From: an uncultured Bacteroidota bacterium
Lineage (GTDB): Bacteria; Bacteroidota; Bacteroidia; Bacteroidales; VadinHA17
Length of the DNA stretch: 64,000 bases
Assembly (NCBI GenBank): GCA_903824785.1
Contig: CAIJYD010000040.1
Span: forward strand, 124,001 to 188,000
Reading direction: 5' to 3'
Each line of letters opens with the position of its first letter. Position 1 is the first letter of the stretch. The notes under the pieces were generated by a model. The model ran no database searches. It saw only the letters and a list, made by a program, of their open reading frames with translations, and was not told the DNA's origin. The translations under genes were made by a program, and so were the position numbers. This document shows, piece after piece, positions 9,253 to 18,193 of this stretch.

Positions 9253-10287
9253 TTAGTCCCAGTTTAGAATGACTTTACCGCAATTTCCCTCTTCCATGGC
9301 ATCGAATCCTTTCTGAAAATCGTCAATTGCGAAATGGTGTGTTATTACAGGATTAAGATCAATACCTCCGATTATCATCTGCTCCATCTTATACCACGTT
9401 TCCCACATCTCCCTGCCATAGATACCCTTTAATGTTATTGCCTTGAAAATGATATCGCTCCAAGGGACCTCGAAGTTTGAGGGGAGGATCCCCAGCAAAG
9501 AAATGGATGATCCGTTATACATATTGCTTATCATCTCCACAAAAGCTTTTGGCGATCCTGACATCTCAAGACCAATATCAAATCCTCTCATCCCCAGCTC
9601 TTTTACAGCATCAGCAATCTTCTCTCCTTTGGATGGGTTGACCGTAATAGTGGCTCCCATTTTTTTTGCAATGGCCAGACGGTAATCGCTCAGGTCGCTG
9701 GCAACAATGAACCTTGCCCCGGCAAATTTTGCGATGGCAACAGCCATGCTTCCTATCAGCCCCGATCCTGTAATCAGCACATCCTCGCCAAGAAGAGGAA
9801 ATGACAATGCAGTATGAGTGGCATTTCCAAAAGGATCCATTATAGCTGCCCAGTCGTCAGGGATTCTTGGGTCGAGGGGCATGACATTTTTTGAAGGGAC
9901 GCGTACATACTCGGCAAATGATCCGTCAATATGAACACCTATTCCAACAGTATTTTCACAGACATGCTCCTTTCCCCTGCGGCAGTTACGGCAATGGCCA
10001 CAAGCCAGATGTCCTTCGCCGGTCACTCTTTCTCCTAATTTAAGATTAGTAACACCTGCTCCCATCTTTTCGATATAGCCCATATATTCATGCCCGATTG
10101 TCATAGGTGTTTTTATTGTCCTTTGTGACCATTCATCCCATTCGTAAATATGGAGGTCAGTGCCACAGATTGCGGACTTTTTTACTTTAATTATGACATC
10201 ATTAAGGCCAGGTTCCGGAACAGGTACATCCTTCATCCATAACCCTTTCTCCGGCCGGACTTTTACAAGAGCTTTCATCTTATTCAT
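9253..10287 (-). CDS. tdh: L-threonine 3-dehydrogenase (zinc-dependent MDR family)
   Basis: Oxidises L-threonine to 2-amino-3-ketobutyrate with NAD+. It is a medium-chain dehydrogenase of 344 residues: catalytic zinc ligands C41, H66 and E67 (AICGTDLHIYEW, GHEYMG), structural zinc cysteines C96, C99, C102 and C110 (CGHCRNCRRGKEHVC), then the Rossmann segment VLITGSGLIGSMAVAIAKFAGA. The motif WDEWSQRTI is characteristic of threonine rather than sorbitol dehydrogenases. First gene of the tdh-kbl operon, divergent from gltX across a 213-bp gap. The ATG at 10287 is followed by a second ATG three codons later (MNKMKAL), an equally possible start. Confidence 0.94.
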   Translation of the reverse strand: MNKMKALVKVRPEKGLWMKDVPVPEPGLNDVIIKVKKSAICGTDLHIYEWDEWSQRTIKTPMTIGHEYMGYIEKMGAGVTNLKLGERVTGEGHLACGHCRNCRRGKEHVCENTVGIGVHIDGSFAEYVRVPSKNVMPLDPRIPDDWAAIMDPFGNATHTALSFPLLGEDVLITGSGLIGSMAVAIAKFAGARFIVASDLSDYRLAIAKKMGATITVNPSKGEKIADAVKELGMRGFDIGLEMSGSPKAFVEMISNMYNGSSISLLGILPSNFEVPWSDIIFKAITLKGIYGREMWETWYKMEQMIIGGIDLNPVITHHFAIDDFQKGFDAMEEGNCGKVILNWD

Positions 10288-10463
10288 AAATGTTGAAAAT
10301 TACTAAATTCAGATTAATTGATTTTATTCGTTAACCCCGGCTCATAGAAACGGAATTTTGCTTACCATGATGCCGGTCATTTTTCTTTACTCTGCTAAAT
10401 TAATACAAATCTGTTGTCTGAAACCTGATTTTTGATATTGTATTATATCTAATAGGGTTTATC

Positions 10464-10471
10464 TATCTTTG
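10464..10471 (+). promoter_or_regulatory. Perfect -7 box (TATCTTTG) upstream of gltX
   Basis: TATCTTTG matches the Bacteroidota -7 consensus TAnnTTTG exactly and lies 30 bp before the gltX ATG. The nearest -33-like element (ATTG ending at 10440) has a spacer of 23 bp, longer than usual. Confidence 0.5.
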
Positions 10472-10500
10472 CACATATTTTTAACAGATTTTATTTTTAT

Positions 10501-12009
10501 ATGACACAAGTAAGAGTACGTTTTGCCCCAAGCCCGACGGGCCCTCTGCATATCGGAGGGGTAAGAACCGCGTTGTACAATTTTCTTTTCGCAAAGAAGC
10601 TGGGCGGAACATTTATTTTAAGAATTGAAGACACCGATCAGGGACGGTTTGTTGAGGGCGCTGAGGAATATATTATGGAAGCCCTTGAATGGTGCGGAAT
10701 AACTGTTGATGAAGGAATAGCTGAAGGGGGGAAATATGGTCCTTACAGGCAGAGCGACAGGAAGGCAATATACAGGCAATATGCAGATATGCTTATAGAT
10801 AAAGGGCATGCTTATTATGCTTTTGATACTCCTGAACAGCTTGATACATTACGAAGTGAATCGGAAAAGAGCGGGAATACCTTTATCTATAATGCAGCGG
10901 TAAGAGAAAAGATGATCAACTCGGTTACCCTGGATGAAAAAGTATGGAAGGAGAAGCTTGTTGGCGGAGAACCTTATGTTATACGTTACAGGATGCCCCT
11001 TAGTGATGATATTCATTTCAACGATATTATCCGCGGGGATATTGTTGTAAACTCAGCCACACTCGACGATAAAGTTCTCTTTAAATCAGACGGCATGCCA
11101 ACCTATCACCTGGCTAATATTGTTGATGATCATCTGATGGAGATCAGCCATGTAATTAGAGGAGAAGAGTGGCTCCCTTCATTGCCGCTTCATATAATGC
11201 TCTATCGCTCCTTTGGGTGGGATCCCCCTCTTTTTGCCCATCTTCCATTGCTTCTCAAACCCGATGGGAAGGGAAAATTAAGTAAACGCGACGGGGATAA
11301 AATGGGGTTTCCGGTATTTCCGATTTTCTGGCCATTTGGAGAGACAGCCAAAGGATACCGCGAAGAAGGATATTACCCAGAAGCTTTTGTTAATATGCTT
11401 GCCCTGCTGGGATGGAACCCCGGCACGGAACAGGAATTATTCTCAATGAAAGAGCTGATCGAAGCGTTTTCGATTGACAGAGTCGGAAAGTCAGGTTCCA
11501 GGTTTGACCCTGAAAAGGCAAAATGGTTCAACCACCAGTATCTTCAAAAGAGGACAAATACTCAGCTTTCGCTTGAATTCAGGGAGTTTCTGAGAGCACA
11601 TGGCTATCATATCGACGTTGTTCGTCTTGATATTCTTACAGGTCTTGTCAAAGAACGTGTAAGTTTTGTCAGGGAGATCTGGGATCAGACCGATTTTTTC
11701 TTTAAGGCTCCTGATACTTATGACCCGGAGGTGATTAAAAAACGATGGAAAGAGAACTCGGCAGCCCTTCTTCTTGAATTGAAATCAGTACTTGAAGAGG
11801 CAAAAGATTTTTCTTCGGCAGGAACTGAAACAGCTGTTAAAGGCTGGATAGCTGAAAAAGGATATGATACAGGAATAATAATGAATGCATTCCGGCTTGT
11901 AATTGTTGGTGCTTCGCGTGGGCCTCATATATTTGATATAATCAGCTGGATTGGAAAGGATGAGACCCTGAAGCGTATCACCAAAGGAGCTTCTGTTATT
12001 GGAAAATAA
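10501..12009 (+). CDS. gltX: Glutamyl-tRNA synthetase
   Basis: Class I aminoacyl-tRNA synthetase charging tRNA-Glu (502 residues). The N-terminal catalytic fold has the HIGH-type motif in FAPSPTGPLHIGGVRTALYN (17-20) and the KMSKS-type loop K259-L-S-K-R263, followed by GDKMGFPVFPIFW, an insertion I associate with Bacteroidota GltX. The C-terminal half (about 330-502) is the helical anticodon-binding region, ending GASVIGK. Convergent and divergent neighbours are unrelated; the TatD-like gene begins 5 bp after its stop and is probably co-transcribed. Housekeeping gene, no anomaly seen. Confidence 0.96.
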   Translation: MTQVRVRFAPSPTGPLHIGGVRTALYNFLFAKKLGGTFILRIEDTDQGRFVEGAEEYIMEALEWCGITVDEGIAEGGKYGPYRQSDRKAIYRQYADMLIDKGHAYYAFDTPEQLDTLRSESEKSGNTFIYNAAVREKMINSVTLDEKVWKEKLVGGEPYVIRYRMPLSDDIHFNDIIRGDIVVNSATLDDKVLFKSDGMPTYHLANIVDDHLMEISHVIRGEEWLPSLPLHIMLYRSFGWDPPLFAHLPLLLKPDGKGKLSKRDGDKMGFPVFPIFWPFGETAKGYREEGYYPEAFVNMLALLGWNPGTEQELFSMKELIEAFSIDRVGKSGSRFDPEKAKWFNHQYLQKRTNTQLSLEFREFLRAHGYHIDVVRLDILTGLVKERVSFVREIWDQTDFFFKAPDTYDPEVIKKRWKENSAALLLELKSVLEEAKDFSSAGTETAVKGWIAEKGYDTGIIMNAFRLVIVGASRGPHIFDIISWIGKDETLKRITKGASVIGK

Positions 12010-12014
12010 CCACG

Positions 12015-12710
12015 ATGAACCTTCCACTATCATCAGATTATATTGATATCCACACTCATGGCGGACAATCCGGGGAAGGCATTTTTGTTTTGGAAAACCT
12101 TATGGCCCATGAAGAGAGGGTGCCGGACGATTTACCGGAACAGCCATGTTCCTATGGGATTCATCCCTGGAATCTCCTTGAAGAAAACAGCGATCTCTTA
12201 TTGAATAAGTTGAAAGCAGTAACCGGCAGTATAAATCTTTTTGCTGTTGGAGAGTGTGGGTTTGATAAGCTGAGAGGAGCTTCTCCTGAACTTCAGCGGA
12301 AACTCTTTGAAGAACAGGCAGCCATCGCCGAGGTTATAAAGAAACCCGTTGTTATTCATTGTGTAAGAGGCTGGGATGAGTTATTGGCTTCTCATAAAAA
12401 ACTCAGGCCCAAAATGCCCTGGCTGATACATGGATTCAGGGGTAATAAGGAAATGGCAAAGCAACTCATTGTGAAAGGGTTCTATCTCTCTTTCTGGTTC
12501 GATTATATTATCAGGCCGGAATCTGCTGAGTTGATCAGAAGTGTCCCAAAGAACAGGATTTTCCTTGAGACGGATGGAGCAGATATTGAAATAAGGGATA
12601 TATATAATAAGGTATCAGCAGACCTCAATCTTCCGGTGGAAGAGTTAAGGTCTGTTATATGGCAAAATTTCACTGAGTTGTTTAATAAAACAGCCGGGTT
12701 GACCGGCTAG
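12015..12710 (+). CDS. TatD-family metal-dependent hydrolase
   Basis: Small TIM-barrel hydrolase of the TatD DNase group (231 residues, slightly shorter than the usual 255-265). Metal-binding residues are visible: H13 and H15 in YIDIHTH, the glutamate of AVGECGFDK, the histidines of VVIHCVRGW and WLIHGFRGN, and the aspartate of LETDGAD. SYGIHPW is also typical. The gene starts 5 bp after gltX and probably shares its message. Family members are 3'-5' DNases/RNases or proofreading D-aminoacyl-tRNA deacylases; next to a tRNA synthetase the latter is tempting, but the sequence does not decide it. Confidence 0.85.
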   Translation: MNLPLSSDYIDIHTHGGQSGEGIFVLENLMAHEERVPDDLPEQPCSYGIHPWNLLEENSDLLLNKLKAVTGSINLFAVGECGFDKLRGASPELQRKLFEEQAAIAEVIKKPVVIHCVRGWDELLASHKKLRPKMPWLIHGFRGNKEMAKQLIVKGFYLSFWFDYIIRPESAELIRSVPKNRIFLETDGADIEIRDIYNKVSADLNLPVEELRSVIWQNFTELFNKTAGLTG

Positions 12711-12714
12711 CTTT

Positions 12715-13308
12715 TCAGACTTTCCCCAACGGCAGAATAGTTTTTCCGTAAACCTCATTAAGAATCTGGGCTGCACAGGTATATATTGCAGATAAACCAC
12801 AGAAAATACCTTCAATACCTGCAATTACTTTAATGCTTTTTATTCCTGTAAAATCGCCGATTGCAAGGAGGATAAAAAGTATAAGAAGTGATCCGAAAAC
12901 AGTTTGCAGTGCCCTGTTTAAACGAAGAGTACCGATGAACATAAAGGCTGTGAAGAGACCCCACATCAGAAGAAACCATCCCATTGAGACTTCATCAGAT
13001 TTTAACCCGGCCCCCATGGCAGTTCTCGGAAGAAGCCAGATGGCCACAAGGGTAATCCAGAACGAACCATAAGCTGTAAATGCAGTTGCTCCGAAAGTGT
13101 TGTTCTTTTTCCACTCCTCTATTCCCGCAATTATCTGTGCTATTCCGCCTACGAAAATGCCCATTCCGATTATCATCGAGTTAAGCTCATATAACCCGGC
13201 ATTGTGAAGGTTAAGGAGAACAGTTGTCATACCAAAACCAAGAAGGCCCAGAGGAGCCGGATTGGCAGTAGTGTCCTTAATTGAAATTGAAGTTTCAGAT
13301 GGGTTCAT
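12715..13308 (-). CDS. satP: Acetate/succinate transporter of the GPR1/FUN34/YaaH family
   Basis: Inner-membrane carrier for acetate and similar small carboxylates (197 residues, six predicted helices). The family signature [11 protein letters not shown] lies at the N-terminus (about 17-27), followed by a glycine-rich second helix ([19 protein letters not shown]) and the conserved TAYGSFW. Length equals E. coli SatP. Its stop lies 4 bp from the TatD-like gene's stop, in convergent orientation. A role in recovering acetate made in fermentation is plausible. Substrate is taken from the family, not from the sequence. Confidence 0.86.
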   Translation of the reverse strand: MNPSETSISIKDTTANPAPLGLLGFGMTTVLLNLHNAGLYELNSMIIGMGIFVGGIAQIIAGIEEWKKNNTFGATAFTAYGSFWITLVAIWLLPRTAMGAGLKSDEVSMGWFLLMWGLFTAFMFIGTLRLNRALQTVFGSLLILFILLAIGDFTGIKSIKVIAGIEGIFCGLSAIYTCAAQILNEVYGKTILPLGKV

Positions 13309-13680
13309 TCTTTTCAGGATTAGTTAATTACTGTGTTAACTTTTGCTAAATTATATATTCCGGTAAATAAAACAATAGTTGACAGATTTATTTTGACCGG
13401 AAGGTTATTCCGGAAGTAAATCTCTTTGCATTATTACTTTGTTTTGTTTTCTGAAAGTTATTATTTATAAAGCTCTGAATAACAGCGGTATCCTTTTTAT
13501 TTAAATTACGAGATCCCATTGGAATAAAGATTTAACACCAAATAAATCAAAGAATTACAATCCCGGATAACGGGGTTGGGATTTTTTCCGATTTAATTTC
13601 ACTTTTTATCTGTTCTTTATCTTGAATTATTACTAACTTGGAGGTTATTTACCTGATCTGTAACTAAACACCTTTTAAAA
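13309..13680. other. Divergent intergenic region with two inverted repeats, one terminator-like
   Basis: About 370 bp between satP and the OmpA-like gene. It holds an inverted repeat CCGGAA/TTCCGG (13397-13413, 5-bp loop) and a terminator-like hairpin at 13559-13587 described separately. No convincing coding frame and no clear -33/-7 pair was found. Confidence 0.45.
13559..13587 (+). terminator. Terminator-like hairpin with no gene upstream on this strand
   Basis: Stem AATCCC (13559-13564) / GGGATT (13578-13583), the T run continuing to 13587; an alternative inner stem is CCCG/CGGG. The nearest upstream gene lies on the other strand, so if functional it would end an uncharacterised short transcript, or attenuate the OmpA-like gene. 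Confidence 0.35.
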
Positions 13681-14190
13681 ATGAGAATCATTATTCCCGG
13701 ATTTGCACTATTTGTGATCTGGTGTTTTATTTCGGCATGGCTTTATAACGATAAGCTTTTGCCTGTTATAAATGCACCTGTTACGGAGGTGACAATTCCT
13801 GAACCCAAGAGTGGTGAGGCAGATTCTTTATCGAAAATTAAAGCATCGTTGCCCACAGACCTCCGGATCTACTTTGAATTTAATAATTCGGAATTCAATC
13901 CTGATCCTCAGACAGACAGCAGTATCGCTGCATTTAAAACGTGGCTTGACAAATATCCTGGTTCGATGCTTTCAGTTATCGGTTACTCCGATCTGGTCGG
14001 GACATCAGATTTTAACAAGGCACTGGGACTTAAAAGAGCTCAGGCAATAAGTGAATATCTTGAGAATAAGGGAATTGACGGAGCCAGGATGAATACAGAT
14101 TCGGAAGGAGAAGAGAAGCCGGCCGCCGACTACCTCACGTCAGAGGGAAGAGCAAAAAACAGAAGAACAGTAATTTCAATTAAAATGTAA
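13681..14190 (+). CDS. OmpA-family protein with N-terminal membrane anchor
   Basis: Peptidoglycan-binding OmpA C-terminal domain (about 55-169) behind one N-terminal hydrophobic helix (IIIPGFALFVIWCFISAWLYN) and a short linker. The domain shows IYFEFNNSEFNPD, then SVIGYSDLVGTSDFNKALGLKRAQAISEYL and the closing GRAKNRRTVISI, with the conserved Asp and Arg that hold diaminopimelate. With 169 residues it lacks an outer-membrane barrel, so it is likely a periplasmic anchor tied to the inner membrane or an uncleaved signal. A small coiled-coil membrane protein begins 4 bp after its stop, and the two probably act together. Confidence 0.82.
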   Translation: MRIIIPGFALFVIWCFISAWLYNDKLLPVINAPVTEVTIPEPKSGEADSLSKIKASLPTDLRIYFEFNNSEFNPDPQTDSSIAAFKTWLDKYPGSMLSVIGYSDLVGTSDFNKALGLKRAQAISEYLENKGIDGARMNTDSEGEEKPAADYLTSEGRAKNRRTVISIKM

Positions 14191-14194
14191 CAAT

Positions 14195-14506
14195 ATGACA
14201 CAACTATTTATACTACTGGCACAGTCTGTTACAGGGGCTGTAATTACCATAATCGCATTATGGCTTGTTGCGGCATTGATCGGATATTTTACTGCGTGGT
14301 TTTATGCAAAGTCAGTTTATTCACCTGTAATAAAAGGTCTTGAAGCAGATAAAACATCCCTGAATAACCAGGTTGCAGGTTTAAAGGACGAAATCGTAAT
14401 TCTTAAAGGTAACGAAGAAAAACTGAATGATACAATCAAAAAGCTGGAGATCGAAAAAGCTGAAAAAAAGAAAAGGAAAGCTCCTGTTAAGAAAATAAAA
14501 AAGTAG
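14195..14506 (+). CDS. Small membrane protein with coiled coil and lysine-rich tail
   Basis: 103 residues, not recognised. An N-terminal hydrophobic stretch (about 5-42, LLAQSVTGAVITIIALWLVA, then YFTAWFYAK) forms one or two membrane helices; residues about 50-90 are a heptad-like coiled coil (LNNQVAGLKDEIVILKGNEE); the last 15 residues are almost all basic (KKKRKAPVKKIKK). It starts 4 bp after the OmpA-like gene, so the pair is an operon. The layout suggests a membrane-anchored partner of that protein; no enzymatic motif is present. Confidence 0.7.
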   Translation: MTQLFILLAQSVTGAVITIIALWLVAALIGYFTAWFYAKSVYSPVIKGLEADKTSLNNQVAGLKDEIVILKGNEEKLNDTIKKLEIEKAEKKKRKAPVKKIKK

Positions 14507-14599
14507 ATTGAGCCTTTTTATCACCTGATCTCTTTTATTGATTTAATACCGCAAAATCCTTGTGCCCATTTTTTCATAAATTAACTCTCCGTAAATAAA

Positions 14600-16354
14600 A
14601 TGCGTTTAGAATTATTGTCTATAGCTCTTGCCGGTTCAGCATTGTGTATTGGCCAGACTCCCCGGAAGCCTAATGTAGTTATCATTATTACTGATGATCA
14701 GGGCTATGGAGATCTTTCATTTACCGGTAATCCGCATCTGAAAACCCCGGCTATTGACAGATTTGCCAAGGAGAGCGTAAGAATGAGTAATTTTTATGTT
14801 TGTCCGGTGTCTGCCCCAACCCGTTCAGGAGTTATGACAGGACGTTATTCATTAAGGACCGGAGTCCATGATACCTACAACGGTGGTGCAATAATGGCAG
14901 GAAATGAAATAACAATTGCAGAAATTCTAAAAGAGGCAGGATATATAACAGGAATTTTTGGCAAATGGCATCTGGGCGATAATTATCCTTCACGACCTGT
15001 TGATCAGGGTTTTGACGAATCGATTGTTCATCTTGGAGGCGGTATGGGACAGGCTGGTGATATAACAACATATTTTAAAGGCGACCGAAGCTATTTTGAT
15101 CCTGTTTTATGGCATAACGGCAAACAGCAGGGTTATACAGGCTATTGCTCTGATATATTTGCAGAGCAGGCTGCGGAATTCATTGAGAAAAACCAAAGCT
15201 CCCCTTTTCTTTGCTATCTCTCGTTTAATGCTCCGCACACCCCTCTTCAGGTGCCGGATAAATATTATGAATTGTTTAAGAATATTGATCCCTCCTCAGG
15301 TTTTGAAAAAGACAAATATCCATGGATGAGGATGTCAGATCAGGATAAGGAGGATGCCAGGAAAGTATATGCCATGGTAACCAATATTGATGAAAATGTT
15401 GGAAAGATCCTGAAAAAGCTTGACGATTTAAAATTATCCCGGAACACACTTGTTATTTTTATGACAGATAACGGACCACAGCAAAACAGGTATGTGGCAG
15501 GAATGAGAGGATTAAAAGGTTCGGTTTACAGGGGCGGTATAAGGGTTCCTTTCTATATCCGTTATCCTGCTCTTTTTAAAGGAGATACCGACATTGCTGC
15601 AAATACAGCTTATATTGATATTATGCCGACTGTGGCAGAGATATGCCATGCTGAATTGCCGAAAGACAGAATAATTGATGGCAGGAATATGCTAACCCTG
15701 ATAAACGGAAATACTACCGGTTGGGAAGAGCGTCTGCTATTCTTTTACTGGACAAGAAAATATCCCGAACTTTATAATAATATTGCACTTCATAAAGGAA
15801 ATTTCAAGATTGTCGGTAATACAGATTTTGATGCCGGCATTGAGGAGTTTGAGCTGTTCAATATTGCTCAGGACCCAAATGAAAGGGAAAATCTTATTAA
15901 GGAAAAGAGAGATATTGCCACAACACTGAAAAAGGATCTCGATCTTTGTTATAATGAACTTATTTCTTCCCCGAATCTTATCAGTCAGCCCGGAATAGCG
16001 ATTGGCAATAAAAACGAGAATCCGGTAATACTGAACAGAAACGATGCAGATGGAGAGAGAGGGATCTGGGATCAGGAAGAGATCTACGGTAAATGGAAAG
16101 TAACCATTTCAGAAGGAACCTACAACATTAAATTCAGATTTTTAAAACCGGTAAAAGCAAACGGACAGATGGTCCTTGAAACAGGAACAATCATTAATCG
16201 TATGACAAATGTTGAAAATGATACAGATATTATTGAAATGAAAAATGTTCATTTTTCTGATATGGATTGCGATTTTACCCCTTTTTACTCAGCAGGTTCG
16301 AAAAGTATATTTCCATTCTGGGTTGAAATAGAAAAAATAAATACCCGATTTTAA
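14600..16354 (+). CDS. Exported sulfatase, serine-type active site
   Basis: Alkaline-phosphatase-fold sulfatase (584 residues) that removes sulfate esters, probably from a glycan. After a signal peptide (about 1-19, ending CIGQ) comes NVVIIITDDQGYGD (calcium ligands D32, D33). The formylglycine motif is S71-A-P-T-R75-SGVMTGR, so the converted residue is serine, not cysteine; such enzymes need a radical SAM maturase (anSME). Other active-site residues are K122 and H124 in FGKWHLGD, and TDNGPQ. Residues after about 460 form an extra C-terminal beta-rich domain. A creatininase-like gene starts 21 bp downstream, a likely operon partner. Substrate unknown. Confidence 0.9.
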   Translation: MRLELLSIALAGSALCIGQTPRKPNVVIIITDDQGYGDLSFTGNPHLKTPAIDRFAKESVRMSNFYVCPVSAPTRSGVMTGRYSLRTGVHDTYNGGAIMAGNEITIAEILKEAGYITGIFGKWHLGDNYPSRPVDQGFDESIVHLGGGMGQAGDITTYFKGDRSYFDPVLWHNGKQQGYTGYCSDIFAEQAAEFIEKNQSSPFLCYLSFNAPHTPLQVPDKYYELFKNIDPSSGFEKDKYPWMRMSDQDKEDARKVYAMVTNIDENVGKILKKLDDLKLSRNTLVIFMTDNGPQQNRYVAGMRGLKGSVYRGGIRVPFYIRYPALFKGDTDIAANTAYIDIMPTVAEICHAELPKDRIIDGRNMLTLINGNTTGWEERLLFFYWTRKYPELYNNIALHKGNFKIVGNTDFDAGIEEFELFNIAQDPNERENLIKEKRDIATTLKKDLDLCYNELISSPNLISQPGIAIGNKNENPVILNRNDADGERGIWDQEEIYGKWKVTISEGTYNIKFRFLKPVKANGQMVLETGTIINRMTNVENDTDIIEMKNVHFSDMDCDFTPFYSAGSKSIFPFWVEIEKINTRF

Positions 16355-16375
16355 ATCTTAACAATTAATAAAAAA

Positions 16376-17137
16376 ATGAAACCATTTATTCTGGCGGAAA
16401 CCAACTGGAAAGCATTAAAAGATCAGAAAATAGAGTTAGCCGTTTTACCCTGGGGGGCAACCGAGGCACATAATTATCACTTACCATTTGCCACAGATAA
16501 TCTGATGGTGGAGAAGATTGCCCGCGATTCGGCTCAGTCGGCATGGGACAAAGGAGCCAAAGTAATTGTACTGCCTGCCATTCCTTTTGGTGTTAATACC
16601 GGACAAATGGATATACGGCTGAATATCAACCTTAATCCGGGTACTCAACTTGCCATTCTCGACGATATAACCGATGTCCTGAACCGGCATGGGATATTTA
16701 AATTTCTTATTCTTAACGGACATGGGGGCAACGATTTCAAACAGATGATAAGGGAACTGGGGCTCAGGTATCCCGGAATGTTTATTTGCGGTTGTAACTG
16801 GTTTCAGTCGTTCGACAATTCGGAGTTTTTTGAAAACAGCGGAGGCCATGCAGATGAGATGGAAACGAGCTTAATGCAATACCTCTTCCCCGAGCTGGTA
16901 CTTCCTTTGGCGGAAGCAGGAGAAGGGAAAGGCAAAAAATTCAGAATTAAAGCATTAAACGAAAAGTGGGCCTGGGCCGAGCGAAAATGGACACAAGTCA
17001 CCACCGATACGGGAATTGGGAATCCATTTCTGGCAACCCCTGAAAAAGGCGAAAAATGTTTTAATGAAATAATAAAAAGGATAAGCACTTTTCTGGTCGA
17101 CTTATCGAAGGCAGACTTAGATAATATGTATGAATGA
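16376..17137 (+). CDS. Creatininase-family amidohydrolase
   Basis: Metal-dependent hydrolase of the creatininase fold (253 residues). Metal ligands can be placed: E30, H32 and D41 in LPWGATEAHNYHLPFATD, the histidine of LNGHGGND, and the glutamate of GGHADEMETSLM. Family members open creatinine or deformylate precursors in cofactor pathways, and many Bacteroidota members near glycan genes have no known substrate. It follows the sulfatase by 21 bp and has no signal peptide, so it is cytoplasmic. It might act on an amide of a sugar taken up after desulfation; that is inference. Confidence 0.85.
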   Translation: MKPFILAETNWKALKDQKIELAVLPWGATEAHNYHLPFATDNLMVEKIARDSAQSAWDKGAKVIVLPAIPFGVNTGQMDIRLNINLNPGTQLAILDDITDVLNRHGIFKFLILNGHGGNDFKQMIRELGLRYPGMFICGCNWFQSFDNSEFFENSGGHADEMETSLMQYLFPELVLPLAEAGEGKGKKFRIKALNEKWAWAERKWTQVTTDTGIGNPFLATPEKGEKCFNEIIKRISTFLVDLSKADLDNMYE

Positions 17138-17193
17138 GGGTGAAATTCTGTTGGTCCTGATTCATTTGGAAAAGGGTTTCTAGTCGTAGTTTA

Positions 17194-17224
17194 TTTGTTT
17201 TTAATCGCTGTTTTAATATCTTTA
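17194..17224 (+). promoter_or_regulatory. Candidate promoter for the sugar isomerase-like gene
   Basis: TTTG (17194-17197), a 19-bp spacer and TATCTTTA (17217-17224, one mismatch to TAnnTTTG) fit the Bacteroidota -33/-7 pattern. The expected transcript start would be about 45 bp before the ATG at 17275. Confidence 0.5.
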
Positions 17225-17274
17225 TAACTGTTAAGCAGGGAAATATTTAAACATTAACTCAAAAATAACGATTG

Positions 17275-18183
17275 ATGAAAACATCTAGAAGAACATTTGT
17301 AAAAGCCGGTACATTGGCTGCGTTGGGAACAGCCATTCTTCCCGGATCAGTTTTTGGTTGCAAGAGAGCTGAGAAAATGGTTGGACTGCAGCTGTATTCA
17401 GTGCGTGCAGAAATGTTGAAAGATCCTCTCGGTTCTTTAACCGAGCTGGCAAAAATGGGCTATGTCTTTGTAGAGCATGCAAACTACATCGACAGAAAAT
17501 TCTATGGGTATTCTGCTTCAGAATTTAAAAAAGTGCTTGATGACCTGGGGCTAAAAATGGTTTCCGGCCATACTGTTATGGGAAAAAATCATTGGGACGA
17601 ATCCAAAAAGGATTTCAGCGACAGCTGGAAACAAACCGTTGAAGATGCCGCATTGCTTCAGCAGAAATATGTGATAAGCCCTTCAATGGATGCAAGTATG
17701 AGAAATACATACGACGACTTTTTACGCTATATGGATATCTTTAACAAGTGTGGCGAATTGTGTAAAAAAGGGGGAATGAAATTTGGCTACCATAATCACG
17801 ATTTTGAATTCAGCGAAAAGCTTAACAATGAAAAACTCTTTGATATCATTATGAGGAGTATTGATCCTGAACTGGTTGTTATTCAGTTGGATATCGGGAA
17901 TCTATATAATGGCGGCGCAGTTGCAATGGATGTCATTAATCAGTACCCCGGAAGATTTGAGAACATTCATGTAAAGGATGAAATTATATCTTCAGAAGGT
18001 ACCGAGAAATATGTAAGTACCATTCTTGGAGAGGGAATTGTAAATGCTCAGAAAACAGTCGCACTGGCTACAGAAATAGGTGGAACTACCTGTTATATCA
18101 TTGAACAGGAGGCATATCAGAATAAAACACCTATGGAGTGTGTCAAAGCTGATCTGGCTATTATGAAGCAATGGGGTTATTAG
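17275..18183 (+). CDS. Exported sugar phosphate isomerase/epimerase-like TIM barrel
   Basis: Xylose-isomerase-like TIM barrel (302 residues) of the group that includes inosose dehydratase and hydroxypyruvate isomerase. The N-terminus carries a twin-arginine-like signal (SRRTFVKAGTLAALGTAILP). After it come VGLQLYSVRAEM, the metal-site motifs FGYHNHDFEF, VIQLDIGNLY and IHVKDE, and a late glutamate (IIEQEAY). The start is the ATG at 17275; a TTG one codon earlier is in frame but unnecessary. It follows the creatininase-like gene by 137 bp with its own candidate promoter. Such exported members in Bacteroidota often sit with 3-keto-glycoside pathways; here the substrate is unknown. Confidence 0.85.
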   Translation: MKTSRRTFVKAGTLAALGTAILPGSVFGCKRAEKMVGLQLYSVRAEMLKDPLGSLTELAKMGYVFVEHANYIDRKFYGYSASEFKKVLDDLGLKMVSGHTVMGKNHWDESKKDFSDSWKQTVEDAALLQQKYVISPSMDASMRNTYDDFLRYMDIFNKCGELCKKGGMKFGYHNHDFEFSEKLNNEKLFDIIMRSIDPELVVIQLDIGNLYNGGAVAMDVINQYPGRFENIHVKDEIISSEGTEKYVSTILGEGIVNAQKTVALATEIGGTTCYIIEQEAYQNKTPMECVKADLAIMKQWGY

Positions 18184-18193
18184 CCCCTTGCTT

